Assembly: GCA_015060455.1 (NCBI GenBank)
Contig: SUYM01000016.1
Coordinates: 1-64,000, forward strand
Length of the DNA: 64,000 nucleotides
DNA from: Bacteroidales bacterium
Lineage (GTDB): Bacteria > Bacteroidota > Bacteroidia > Bacteroidales > UBA932
Direction of reading: 5' to 3'
Made by a program: the position numbers and the translations under genes
Shown: in pieces, positions 45,102 through 54,377 of the stretch
Position numbering within the stretch: position 1 is the stretch's first letter
Layout of the letters: every line of letters begins with the position of its first letter
The notes under the pieces: model-generated
Told to the model about the DNA's origin: nothing
Databases searched by the model: none
The model's input: only the letters and a program-made list of their open reading frames with translations

Positions 45102-46634
45102 ATGATGAGCGATATGAAACTAATGAAGAAATTTTATACTATGGCGGCCGTGGCCGTCCTGGCTATGATCGGGACATCTTGCTCATTGGAGGAGGATACG
45201 TCATCAATCTCCACTCCTGACAACTTCTTCCGCAACTATACGGAGTGCCAGTCTGTGGTGAACGGATGCTATATTCCGATAAAGTCTATCTACACTTATC
45301 AGTATTTCCTTGCAGTAGAGTGTGTTACCGATATCATGTACTGTCCGTCAGGAACACTTGACGCTCAACTTGACATCAGCCCTGTGAAACCTCGTTTCGG
45401 CGAGACTATGTGGAAACAGTGCTATCTCGGAGTGCAGCGAAGCAATTTCGCCATCGCCGGCATCGAGAGATGTACCAACCTTTCAGAAGCGGAAAAGAAC
45501 CAACTCCTCTGTGAGGCGAAGTGTCTCAGAGCCCTGTATTACTGGCATCTGACATGCTTTTTCGGTGATGTTCCTTTCTATATGGAAGACGTGGAGAACA
45601 CTGCCAGACTTCTTAAGGTGGCACAACTGGGACGTATGGATGCGGATGCCACCCGTACGGCTCTTATCGCAGACCTGAAGGCTGTTGCTCCGCTTGTGCC
45701 TCAACTCAAGACCAACCCTTTCACCAACGACAAGGGTGATGTGAACAAGCAGCAGCGTTTCGGAGCAGCCATGGCCTGGATGCTCATAGCAAAGTTCGCC
45801 GCATGGAACAATGAGTGGGAAGAGGTTATAGAGGCGGTAGGTCATCTTGAGGAGATATATGGCGATCTGGGACAGTACAGCCTTGATGATATTCCGTTCA
45901 GATACAAGAACACTACGGAGAGCATCTTCGAGGTGCAGCATTCCTATACGGAGGGAGGTCTGACATACGTGTCTAACCTTGCATGTATCATGACTCCGCC
46001 GCGAAGCAAGGATGATATCTATGACGGAGTCCAGATCCCTGAACTTGGCGACCAGGCAAAGACATGGCAGTCCGCATATCCTGTTGTGGATTTCTGTCAG
46101 AACCTTATGCCAAGAAGGGGACTTGACCTCAGAAAGTCATATACATACGCATGGGAGTATAACGGGAAGGCTTTCTCGAAACTTGTCTCACGTCCTTATC
46201 CCGGTCCAAAGTTCTGGTGCCCTAACATGAAGGACGGAAACGACGACAACAATTACAAGGTCTTCCGCTATGCTGATGCTCTTCTGCTCAAAGCCGAGGC
46301 TCTCTGCGAACTCAAGCAGGAGACGGAGTCAATAAGGTATCTCAACATGACCAGAAACCGTGCAGGACTTCCTGATTATGAGTTCCGTACATACGTGCGT
46401 CTTGCCAAGGAAATCCGCGACGAAAGGGCACGCGAACTTTTCGGAGAGTTTCAGCGCAAGTATGACCTCGTAAGATGGGACATCTGGTATGATTCGGTGT
46501 GCGACCTTAATGACTACCAGACCATCCTTGACAACATCAAGCCATGCCACAGATACTATCCTATACCGGATACCCAGGTGGTTTACTCCAAGTACAATCT
46601 TGACAATAAGGAATATGCCCAGTACGGCATGTAA
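45102..46634 (+). CDS. SusD/RagB-family surface lipoprotein (second pair)
   Basis: A 510-aa lipoprotein (lipobox GTSC, Cys27 from this start; starts at 45105 and 45123 are also possible). Characteristic segments include STPDNFFRNYTECQSVVNGCY, LCEAKCLRALYYWHLTCFFGDVPFY, RYADALLLKAEALCEL and ERARELFGEFQRKYDLVRW. It forms the lid over the preceding SusC. Four nucleotides or fewer separate the two genes. Confidence 0.94.
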   Translation: MMSDMKLMKKFYTMAAVAVLAMIGTSCSLEEDTSSISTPDNFFRNYTECQSVVNGCYIPIKSIYTYQYFLAVECVTDIMYCPSGTLDAQLDISPVKPRFGETMWKQCYLGVQRSNFAIAGIERCTNLSEAEKNQLLCEAKCLRALYYWHLTCFFGDVPFYMEDVENTARLLKVAQLGRMDADATRTALIADLKAVAPLVPQLKTNPFTNDKGDVNKQQRFGAAMAWMLIAKFAAWNNEWEEVIEAVGHLEEIYGDLGQYSLDDIPFRYKNTTESIFEVQHSYTEGGLTYVSNLACIMTPPRSKDDIYDGVQIPELGDQAKTWQSAYPVVDFCQNLMPRRGLDLRKSYTYAWEYNGKAFSKLVSRPYPGPKFWCPNMKDGNDDNNYKVFRYADALLLKAEALCELKQETESIRYLNMTRNRAGLPDYEFRTYVRLAKEIRDERARELFGEFQRKYDLVRWDIWYDSVCDLNDYQTILDNIKPCHRYYPIPDTQVVYSKYNLDNKEYAQYGM

Positions 46635-46645
46635 ACAGAATCCGT

Positions 46646-47617
46646 ATGAAAAAGATACTATTGATATTTTCATTATTTGCGCTTCTCGCATCATGCGACA
46701 AGCCATTTGAAATGGACCTTCCTCTGTCAGTGGATCAAAGAAACATATCGCTGACCAAGGACGCAGGTTCCACCCATGTGCTCGTCTATGCTGATGGCGA
46801 CTGGACAGCGGCATTTACAGAACCTATATCCTGGGCCAGCCTCAACAAGGTTTCCGGTAGCGGCAACAGCGACCTCGTGTTCACATACAGCGCAAACTAT
46901 GGCATCAACAGAAAGGTGGGCATAGTCCTGCAGAAGGATAATCTTCGTGACACAGTGTGGATGAACCAGACAGGAACGATCAGCCAGCCCATCTACAATC
47001 CGGAGGTGTCCCAGGTGCCTCTGCTGAAATATGCAGGTAAGGCGACAGTCTTTGCTTCGGGCAATGTATATTATTGTGCAGATGCCATTTATGCTACAGC
47101 CATCTATCCGAAAGAGGACGGATCTGAGGAGGAGGTGCTCATAGACGGAAATGACAGTGACCCGGCCCATTGGATCACGTCGTTTGAAGCACTTTACGAC
47201 CGTTTCTCTTTCGGCACGGCTGCAAATGCGACCGGTGCGGAAAGAACAGCCAAGGTGAAGGTTACCATCAACAACCTCGGCGGACTTACCTTCAACAAGT
47301 ATATCACTGTGACTCAGGGTAATTCGGAGGCGGAGATTCAGTTGACCAAGACCACTGAATATTTCGAGGCCGTGGGCGGCGAGCAGGTGGTTGCGCTGAC
47401 CAAGAACAATGTGTGGCCATATATGAGCGCATTGACCGTTTCTGCTCCTGGCGGTGAGTGGATCAAGGATATCAGGCTCTCTCATGAAGGCCTTGTGTTC
47501 AATCTTGAGAAGAATACGACAAACAAACTCCGTTCATGCACAATGGAACTGACTGTATCTCTGCTCGGCGGCGATCCGGTCAAGGTGTCGCTTAAGGTTT
47601 ATCAGAAATCTAATTAA
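46646..47617 (+). CDS. BACON-domain lipoprotein (323 aa)
   Basis: Lipobox LASC (Cys17) followed by DKPFE. At least two BACON/Ig-like modules are visible: residues about 30-110 (NISLTKDAGSTHVLVYADGDWTAAF ... VWMNQTG) and about 195-320 (EYFEAVGGEQVVALTKNNVWPYM ... LKVYQKS). BACON modules occur on surface proteins of glycan- and mucin-using Bacteroidota. No catalytic residues seen. A probable auxiliary surface binding protein of the second SusCD pair. Confidence 0.8.
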   Translation: MKKILLIFSLFALLASCDKPFEMDLPLSVDQRNISLTKDAGSTHVLVYADGDWTAAFTEPISWASLNKVSGSGNSDLVFTYSANYGINRKVGIVLQKDNLRDTVWMNQTGTISQPIYNPEVSQVPLLKYAGKATVFASGNVYYCADAIYATAIYPKEDGSEEEVLIDGNDSDPAHWITSFEALYDRFSFGTAANATGAERTAKVKVTINNLGGLTFNKYITVTQGNSEAEIQLTKTTEYFEAVGGEQVVALTKNNVWPYMSALTVSAPGGEWIKDIRLSHEGLVFNLEKNTTNKLRSCTMELTVSLLGGDPVKVSLKVYQKSN

Positions 47618-47621
47618 TCAC

Positions 47622-50054
47622 ATGAATATGTTCAATATATCATTTAAAAGGATAGCGGTAGCCCTTGCGGTGAGTGCCATGGTCCTCTCATGCTCGTTGG
47701 ATGAGACCGCAGACATCAATCTCGTGGAACTCGGTACTGCCTTGGAGGATAATGTCTGCCTGATAGAGGCGGCAGGTGGTCCGTATGAACTGTCCATATA
47801 CTCCAATGGAGATTATCATATAGAGATGCTTTCCGAGGCTTCATGGCTCACCATGAGTGCTCTTGAAGGCAACGGAGACGGAGTCCTGAAACTTACTGCG
47901 ACCCAGAACCCGGATTTCAAGCGTATGGTGACCTTCGTTCTGTGCAGTGATGTGGATTCAAGAAGAGACACTGTCTATGTGAAGCAGAAAGGCTCCATCG
48001 AGGCAAATCTTTCTGTAGATAACACCTCGATTGTCCTCAGCGGAGCAGGCGGACACTCAGTAAAAGCGATCGACACAAACATTCCTGCCGACCGGTTTGA
48101 TATCAAGGTGGATTATGATCTCAACGATACTGACGGAGTGGTTTCCACAGGCTGGCTTGAAACAAGTATGGAGAACACATCCCTTAATCTTACCTCTACG
48201 AAAAATGACCACGCGGAGGCTGTGCGTACGGCATCTGTACTCCTGTCATTTGTTGACGGATGGGGTGACAAGGTCGCTTTGGAACTCAATATTCTTCAGA
48301 AGAACTCCAACGAAATGCTAGGAGTCATAAAGTCATTCGAGCAGGTAAGGAATATGGTCGAAGGTACCGATGCGGTGGTGGAATATGAGGTTGAAGACGA
48401 CCTCATCCTTGAAGGTGTGGTTGTCAGCAATCCTCTCTATGGAAATGCAGGTGAGAACGAACAGACCAATAATACCTCCATCGACTACACCGGCACCAAG
48501 CGTACCATCTACATCCAGTCTCTTGATGGAAAATATGGCTTTGCGCTCATGGCCGCTTCAGCCGAGGACAATGTATTCAATCAGTTTGACAAGGTGCAGG
48601 TGCTGCTCAAGGGAACGAAGATCACCAGGTATTCTTCTCCTGAGAGATATGTGATATCAGGATTCGTAAAGAGGATGAAGGCTTCACAGGTTCCTGCTAC
48701 TGAGTCGGAGATTGTAAAGGAAGAGAAGTATTTCAAGGATCTGACTCCTGAGGATATCTACACCTACAGGACTCTCAAGGATGTGGAGTTTCCGGTCAGA
48801 AAAGGCTCGCTCACTCCTATCAATGAGGGATATGCAATCGGCGGCAAGTCTGACCGTATCTCGAAATATCCGCTTCTTGTGCGTGATGTCAATGGTGACA
48901 GTTTCTATATGTACACCAACACAATGTGTACTTACAGATATGACGGAGAACGCCTTCCACAGGGCTCAGGTAAACTTTCAGGTGTGATCGTACATGAGAG
49001 ATTCTCCCGTTTCGAGTGGGAGAACGGCAAGGACCTCCTTGATATGGAGATTTTCCCTGAACTTGGAAACATCGGAACATATCAGATCCGTCACCAGCAG
49101 AAGTCTGATATAACAGACGGCATGGCAATGGACTTCAAGGACAGTTTCTCTGAACTTCTTCTTGAGTACCGCTACTGGAATCCAGACTCTCAGGAGGGTG
49201 TCATGAGACCGTCTTACGGCACAAACGGATGGTTCACGCACACTTACCAGCAGAAATACACAGGTTCGGCATCTCTTGATTACACAGCCGAAAATCACTA
49301 CAATCAGCACCTCATGCCAGAGGTAAGTTTCTCATATCTGGGCAAGGTCGGCATCAGCGGAAACGAGTTCTTCGAGCCTGCAACAGGAAATGTGAACGGC
49401 TTCGGTATCGTCCTGGACTCTGAGAATGACCAGTATAACATTGAGATGTCTGACTGGGTCGGCGAGCACAATGGCAAGAACGAGTGGATGGCTCCGATCG
49501 TGACTGATGAAGAAAATGGAATCAGAGCGGCCAACGGTGGAAGCCAGGGCGGAAAGGGCCAGTGCCCTGCAGACTGCTATTGCTCGTTCAGAAACGTATA
49601 TTGGTGGGATTTCGAGGCAGGACGCGGCTATGCGTGGATGCTTAATTTCTCCACTAAGAATGTATCGAAGAGCCTGTCTCTCCAGTTCACTGCACTTAAT
49701 ACATCGCAGTTGTTCTATTCTCCACGTTTCTGGAAGATAGAGTGGTCTGAAGTGGATTCGATGGCTGCATCTGACGATGACAAATGGCATCTTATCACAG
49801 AATATACTGTTCCGGACATCTCGCAGTGGACAGGTACTCTCTACTCTTCATGTGTGGGCTACAAGGCCATGGATGTCAGACTTCCGGATGAACTTCTTGG
49901 AAAGGATAATGTATATATCCGCTTCATGCCGACAAGTGTTGCCTGCTCAAGCGGTGCCGACTACACTGACGCCGTCCTTGACGACGATGCACACTATGAA
50001 AGCGGAAAGCACTCAAGTTCAATCGACTACATTTCTATCAGATATAATAAGTGA
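47622..50054 (+). CDS. BACON and DUF5689 domain surface lipoprotein (810 aa)
   Basis: Lipobox VLSC (Cys24) followed by SLDE. BACON-like modules occupy about 35-245. A DUF5689-type OB-like domain follows (DLILEGVVVSNPLYGNAG ... RTIYIQSLDGKYGFALM ... FDKVQVLLKGTKITRY, about 250-470). The C-terminal third is beta-rich and tryptophan-rich (VYWWDFEAGRGYAWMLNFS ... IDYISIRYNK) like the jelly-roll parts of neighbouring proteins. In other loci DUF5689 proteins accompany EEP nuclease-like enzymes (recollection, not verified). Likely binds the locus substrate. Confidence 0.8.
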   Translation: MNMFNISFKRIAVALAVSAMVLSCSLDETADINLVELGTALEDNVCLIEAAGGPYELSIYSNGDYHIEMLSEASWLTMSALEGNGDGVLKLTATQNPDFKRMVTFVLCSDVDSRRDTVYVKQKGSIEANLSVDNTSIVLSGAGGHSVKAIDTNIPADRFDIKVDYDLNDTDGVVSTGWLETSMENTSLNLTSTKNDHAEAVRTASVLLSFVDGWGDKVALELNILQKNSNEMLGVIKSFEQVRNMVEGTDAVVEYEVEDDLILEGVVVSNPLYGNAGENEQTNNTSIDYTGTKRTIYIQSLDGKYGFALMAASAEDNVFNQFDKVQVLLKGTKITRYSSPERYVISGFVKRMKASQVPATESEIVKEEKYFKDLTPEDIYTYRTLKDVEFPVRKGSLTPINEGYAIGGKSDRISKYPLLVRDVNGDSFYMYTNTMCTYRYDGERLPQGSGKLSGVIVHERFSRFEWENGKDLLDMEIFPELGNIGTYQIRHQQKSDITDGMAMDFKDSFSELLLEYRYWNPDSQEGVMRPSYGTNGWFTHTYQQKYTGSASLDYTAENHYNQHLMPEVSFSYLGKVGISGNEFFEPATGNVNGFGIVLDSENDQYNIEMSDWVGEHNGKNEWMAPIVTDEENGIRAANGGSQGGKGQCPADCYCSFRNVYWWDFEAGRGYAWMLNFSTKNVSKSLSLQFTALNTSQLFYSPRFWKIEWSEVDSMAASDDDKWHLITEYTVPDISQWTGTLYSSCVGYKAMDVRLPDELLGKDNVYIRFMPTSVACSSGADYTDAVLDDDAHYESGKHSSSIDYISIRYNK

Positions 50055-50059
50055 TGATT

Positions 50060-50086
50060 AGTCATTCTGAACGATGTGAAGAATCT
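50060..50086 (+). repeat. Dispersed intergenic repeat, degenerate copy
   Basis: TAGTCATTCTGAACGATGTG followed by AAGAATCT. It matches the family except for changes in the central arm. It separates 46646-50054 from the TIG-NHL gene. Confidence 0.7.
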
Positions 50087-50107
50087 ATAACCATTAAATA
50101 AAACATT

Positions 50108-52144
50108 ATGAACAAGAAACTTTTTATTCTCGCTACAGCGGCTCTCCTTTCAGTATTTGCCGGCTGTAAGAAGGTAGAGGATCCGAAGGATGATTCATCT
50201 ACAGGTGGAAATGGAGCGGATGCTCCTGAGATCACTGCCATCGCTCCACAGTCAGGTCCTGTAGGAACAGCAGTTGTAATTTCAGGAAAGAACTTCTCTG
50301 CTACCGACACAAAGGTACTTTTCGGCGCAGCAGAGGCTGTGATTTCAGACGCAACAGCCACAACTCTGTCGGTTGTCGCTCCTCAGAACGAACTCGGACA
50401 GGTAACTGTAAAGGTAACAGTGGGAAGTAAGAATGCAACCACAGCGTTCACTTACACTGAAGCGGCAGTTGCTGCACCTGTTGTCTCAGATCAGAGCGCT
50501 TCTGAAGGTAAGGCAGGTTCTACATTGATTTTCTCCGGTGAGAATCTTGGAACAGAAACTGCGGCTTATGTCGTTAAGTTCAACGATGTTACAGCAGAAA
50601 TCACCAGTGTTGCTGCTGACGCGATCACTGTAAAGGTGCCTGCATCAGACGGTACTTCAAGTGCTATCGTGACAGTTACTCCTGTAGAGGGAACAACTCC
50701 TCTTTATGAAGGTATGTTCACATGGACATTCTCACGCACAGTTGCTCTCGGAGCCATCACAGGTGAGATTTTCGAGGCAAACAAGTCTCTTGCTATTCCT
50801 GTTACCATCACAGCCGACGAGGATGCCGAGGAACTTACTGCCGATGATGTGACTGTTACATTTATTGATGTAAATGACCCTTCCAAGACTTATGTTGCAA
50901 CAGAGGTGACTGTTGAGGACAACGGTTTCACACCTATCATCCCTGACAAACTCAAAGGTGAGTTCAGGGTGAAGGTTGAGGTTGCAGAGGCTCTTCCGGT
51001 TGAGAGTGCGACTACATTTGTTGTTTATTATCTGCCTCAGTATCAGGTAAAGGCATTTGCAGGATATTATGGCAGAACATGGATCAAGGATGGAAACCTG
51101 TCTCTGACAGGAGCAAAGGATGCCGATGCTGCCTGTGCAGGACCTGAGGGACTTGGATGGGATAGGAATGGCAATCTTTGGCTCACTACTCGTTCCGGTA
51201 CAGGATCAAATGAAGAGAGCAAGCATACAATCATGTGTATGAATATGAGCGACAATACTTTGAAGATGGTATATAAGATCCCTTCTGCTGTTTATCCGTA
51301 TGATATAGCATTTGACTCCAAGGGTGTTGCTCATGTCGCTTTGAAGCAGGGTAAGACAGATGTATGTACCATCGGAAAATGGAATGGTACAGAATGGACT
51401 ACTTATGATGTTACCGGATGGGTTACAAGTTCTCGCAGTTCCAAGGTTCAGGAAATGGATCTCCTTGTTGATGACAATGACAACCTTTACCTTGCGGATC
51501 GTGATGCATGCCGTATTGTAGTGATCAAGAATGGCGCTTACGTCAAGGAGTACTCAACAGTATGGGATGGCAATAATATTCAGGTAGCCTCTATCGCGTG
51601 GGATCAGAAGAAGGAAAATATCTTTGTCGGTGCCGATAATGACCGTGTGATCCTTAAACTTAACGTTGCGACAGGTGCTCTTACTCACATCGCAGGTCAG
51701 TATGGTGTCTGCTCCATAACTTATGGTACGAATACCAACAACACAATCAAGACAACTGAGATCAAGGAGAACAAGTTTACTGATGGTACAGTCGGCAACC
51801 CATTGACTGCAACAATCGGTAATGTTTCCGGACTTGTATGTGCTCCTGACGGATACCTTTATTTCAACGACACCCATTCGGCTGCTGTTCGCGTTCTCAT
51901 TCCGGGAAAGAACGGTGATTACACAAAGGGCGTAGTGAAGACTATTCTTGGACAGCCGGGAGTTATGTGCCTTACCAATATGGATGGAGGCACTGTCAAT
52001 AACTATTGGTATTACTATGACGGCGATATCACTCAGGCATTCTTCTCTCAGAGAGGAAAACTTGAGATGGATTCAAACGGTTATTTGTACACAACAGGTT
52101 ATAATGCAAATACCGTCCGTCGTATCACTCCGATCGCAGAGTAA
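50108..52144 (+). CDS. TIG (IPT) plus NHL-repeat surface lipoprotein, paralogue 1
   Basis: A 678-aa lipoprotein (lipobox FAGC, Cys20, then KKVEDPKDD). Two IPT/TIG modules: PEITAIAPQSGPVGTAVVISGKNFS (about 40-118) and SDQSASEGKAGSTLIFSGENLG (about 122-205). After a linker comes a beta-propeller of NHL-type blades (GPEGLGWDRNGNLWLTTR, PYDIAFDSKGVAHVALK, DLLVDDNDNLYLADRDACRIVVI, GLVCAPDGYLYFNDTH, LEMDSNGYLYTTGYNANTVRRI). This TIG-NHL plan is frequent in surface glycan-binding proteins beside SusD. It stands 5 bp before the GH3 gene. Confidence 0.88.
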   Translation: MNKKLFILATAALLSVFAGCKKVEDPKDDSSTGGNGADAPEITAIAPQSGPVGTAVVISGKNFSATDTKVLFGAAEAVISDATATTLSVVAPQNELGQVTVKVTVGSKNATTAFTYTEAAVAAPVVSDQSASEGKAGSTLIFSGENLGTETAAYVVKFNDVTAEITSVAADAITVKVPASDGTSSAIVTVTPVEGTTPLYEGMFTWTFSRTVALGAITGEIFEANKSLAIPVTITADEDAEELTADDVTVTFIDVNDPSKTYVATEVTVEDNGFTPIIPDKLKGEFRVKVEVAEALPVESATTFVVYYLPQYQVKAFAGYYGRTWIKDGNLSLTGAKDADAACAGPEGLGWDRNGNLWLTTRSGTGSNEESKHTIMCMNMSDNTLKMVYKIPSAVYPYDIAFDSKGVAHVALKQGKTDVCTIGKWNGTEWTTYDVTGWVTSSRSSKVQEMDLLVDDNDNLYLADRDACRIVVIKNGAYVKEYSTVWDGNNIQVASIAWDQKKENIFVGADNDRVILKLNVATGALTHIAGQYGVCSITYGTNTNNTIKTTEIKENKFTDGTVGNPLTATIGNVSGLVCAPDGYLYFNDTHSAAVRVLIPGKNGDYTKGVVKTILGQPGVMCLTNMDGGTVNNYWYYYDGDITQAFFSQRGKLEMDSNGYLYTTGYNANTVRRITPIAE

Positions 52145-52149
52145 TTCGT

Positions 52150-54216
52150 ATGAAGATAAGATCATTTATGGCGACCGCGCTGGCAATTGTCATTGCCGGC
52201 GTCGGTTGTACTCCAAAAAAGGCCGTTTCCGACCATCCCTTTACCGTGACGCAGGAGCATCGTGACCGTGCCGCGGCTTTGGTGGAGCAGATGACCTTGG
52301 AGGAGAAATGTGCATATATCGGGGGCTCCAAGGACGGATTCTACATACGTCCCGTCGAGCGTCTGGGGATCCCTCTGATCCGTATGGCAGATGGTCCTCA
52401 GGGTGTGCGCAACAACACAAAGAGTACGCTTTTCGCCTGTGGAGTGGCTGCGGCCGCTGCATGGAACGAAGATGTGGTATATGAGATGGGTGTGGCTCTC
52501 GGACAGGATTCGCGTGCGCGTGGTGTGCATATCCTCCTTGGTCCGGGCGTGAATATCTATCGCAGCCCTCTCTGTGGCCGTAATTTCGAGTATATGGGTG
52601 AGGACCCTCTCCTTGCTGCAAAGACATCTTCGCAGTATATCAAGGGTGTGCAGTCTCAGGGCGTGATGGCCTCTGTAAAGCATTTTGCACTCAATAATCA
52701 GGAGACCGACCGCCACCATATCAGTTCGGATGCGGATGAGCGTACGATCAATGAGATCTATTTTCCTGCGTTCAAGGCTGCTGTCGATGCCGGTGTGGCA
52801 ACTGTGATGAGCAGTTATAACCTTGTGAACAATGTCCATGCTGCCGAGAACGAGTGGCTTCTGAAAGAGACTCTCAAAGGCAGATGGGGCTTCGAGGGCT
52901 TTGTGATGTCTGACTGGACTTCCACATATTCGACTCTCGGCTGTGTCCGCAGCGGGCTTGACCTTGAAATGCCTCAGGGATTCTGCATGAATTATGAGAA
53001 CATCAAGCCTCTCATCGACAACGGTGTCGTGCGTGAGGCGGATATTGACGACAAGGTGCAGACCATCCTTGAGAATCTTATCGCATACGGCTTCCTTGAC
53101 CGTCCGCAGTTGGATACCACCATCAAGGAGGATAATCCATATTCACGTGAGGTCGCTTACAAACTTTCATGCGAGTCTGCCGTGCTTCTTAAGAATGAGG
53201 GTGCGCTTCCGCTTGCAAAGGGCGGCAATGTAGTCCTGATGGGCCCGCGTGCCGATGTCATACCTTGCGGAGGCGGCTCAGGTGCGGTCGATCCTCTCTA
53301 TTCGATCTCTCTCTATGAGGGTATGAAGCAACTTGGTGAGGATTTTCCTGTGACGCTTGTTGCTGATGACTACAAGGCTCATGCACAGGCCCTGAAAGAT
53401 GCTTCTGCTGTTGTGGTTTCAGTCGGCTTTGACAGGCATACGGAGAAGGAGGACCACGACAGGACTTTCGCTCTTCCTGAGGGACAGGACGACATGATCG
53501 AATACGCATGCAGCCTCAATGACTATGTCATCGTTGTTGTATATAGCGGTGGTGCAATAGATATGAGCCGTTGGCATGACAAGGTTTCCGCCGTGATCAT
53601 GGGCTGGTACCCTGGTCAGGAAGGAGGTCTTGCCATTGCGCGTATGATCGCCGGTGAGATTTCTCCATGCGGACGTCTTCCTATCAGCATCGAGGCAAAG
53701 GCAGAGGACAACCCTTGTGCGGCTACCTACTATGTGGGCAAGCCTATGACCAAGAGAGGTTTCTCTACCAGGTACGTGACATATTCGGAGGGTGTGTTCG
53801 TGGGTTATCGTGGTTATGACCGTTCGCAGGTCAAGCCGCTTTATCCGTTCGGACATGGTCTCACTTACACTACATTTGAATATTCAGACCTTAAGGTCAC
53901 ACCAGCCAAAGGCGGATGTGACGTGCAGATCACTTTGACCAATACAGGCGCTTATGATGCTTCTGAGGTCGTTCAGGTGTATGTGGGTGAGGAGAATCCT
54001 TCAGTGCCACGTCCTGTCAAGGAACTCAAGGCCTTCAAGAAGGCACATCTTGCGGCAGGGGAGTCGCAGGTGCTCAACCTCCGTCTTGACAACGAGGCCT
54101 TCGCGTTCTATGATGTCGGGTCTCACGACTGGAAGGTAAACCCAGGTCAGTTCAACATCTATGTCGGCGCATCGGCAGGAGATGTGAGACTGTATGGTTC
54201 TGTAAATATCAGATAA
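52150..54216 (+). CDS. Glycoside hydrolase family 3, beta-glucosidase-like lipoprotein
   Basis: A 688-aa enzyme with lipobox GVGC (Cys20), so probably membrane-anchored. The (beta/alpha)8 domain shows IRMADGPQGVR, GVNIYRSPLCGRNFEYMGEDP, KHFALNNQETDRH and FVMSDWTS with nucleophile Asp255. The alpha/beta sandwich (SAVLLKNEGALPL ... GWYPGQEGG) and the C-terminal fibronectin-like domain complete the usual three-domain form. GH3 enzymes remove non-reducing beta-linked glucose, xylose or GlcNAc; the substrate is not predictable here. The only recognised glycosidase in the window. Confidence 0.95.
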   Translation: MKIRSFMATALAIVIAGVGCTPKKAVSDHPFTVTQEHRDRAAALVEQMTLEEKCAYIGGSKDGFYIRPVERLGIPLIRMADGPQGVRNNTKSTLFACGVAAAAAWNEDVVYEMGVALGQDSRARGVHILLGPGVNIYRSPLCGRNFEYMGEDPLLAAKTSSQYIKGVQSQGVMASVKHFALNNQETDRHHISSDADERTINEIYFPAFKAAVDAGVATVMSSYNLVNNVHAAENEWLLKETLKGRWGFEGFVMSDWTSTYSTLGCVRSGLDLEMPQGFCMNYENIKPLIDNGVVREADIDDKVQTILENLIAYGFLDRPQLDTTIKEDNPYSREVAYKLSCESAVLLKNEGALPLAKGGNVVLMGPRADVIPCGGGSGAVDPLYSISLYEGMKQLGEDFPVTLVADDYKAHAQALKDASAVVVSVGFDRHTEKEDHDRTFALPEGQDDMIEYACSLNDYVIVVVYSGGAIDMSRWHDKVSAVIMGWYPGQEGGLAIARMIAGEISPCGRLPISIEAKAEDNPCAATYYVGKPMTKRGFSTRYVTYSEGVFVGYRGYDRSQVKPLYPFGHGLTYTTFEYSDLKVTPAKGGCDVQITLTNTGAYDASEVVQVYVGEENPSVPRPVKELKAFKKAHLAAGESQVLNLRLDNEAFAFYDVGSHDWKVNPGQFNIYVGASAGDVRLYGSVNIR

Positions 54217-54227
54217 ATGAATATACT

Positions 54228-54374
54228 ATGAAACTAACTAACAAAAACTCAGGGTCTTATCAGACCCCGGAAATCCATCAGTGGATGATCCAGAATGAAG
54301 GAGTCCTCTGCGAAAGCGGCAATCATGAAGCCTACGCAGGTGAGGACGGAGACAATTATCAAGAACTCTTTTAA
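54228..54374 (+). CDS. Small 48-residue protein of a Bacteroidota small-ORF type
   Basis: An ATG at 54228 opens a 48-codon frame (MKLTNKNSGSYQTPEIHQWM, then IQNEGVLCESGNHEAYAGED and GDNYQELF) that ends 3 bp before the next gene's start. There is no signal peptide; one cysteine lies in the EGVLCESG segment and the tail is acidic. I recall similar 40-60 residue Bacteroidales peptides with a Q/K-x-P start, an EGVLC(x)SG centre and an acidic, aromatic tail next to surface-lipoprotein genes; I cannot verify by search. Its close fit between the two genes and the absence of stops support a real gene. Confidence 0.65.
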   Translation: MKLTNKNSGSYQTPEIHQWMIQNEGVLCESGNHEAYAGEDGDNYQELF

Positions 54375-54377
54375 TCC

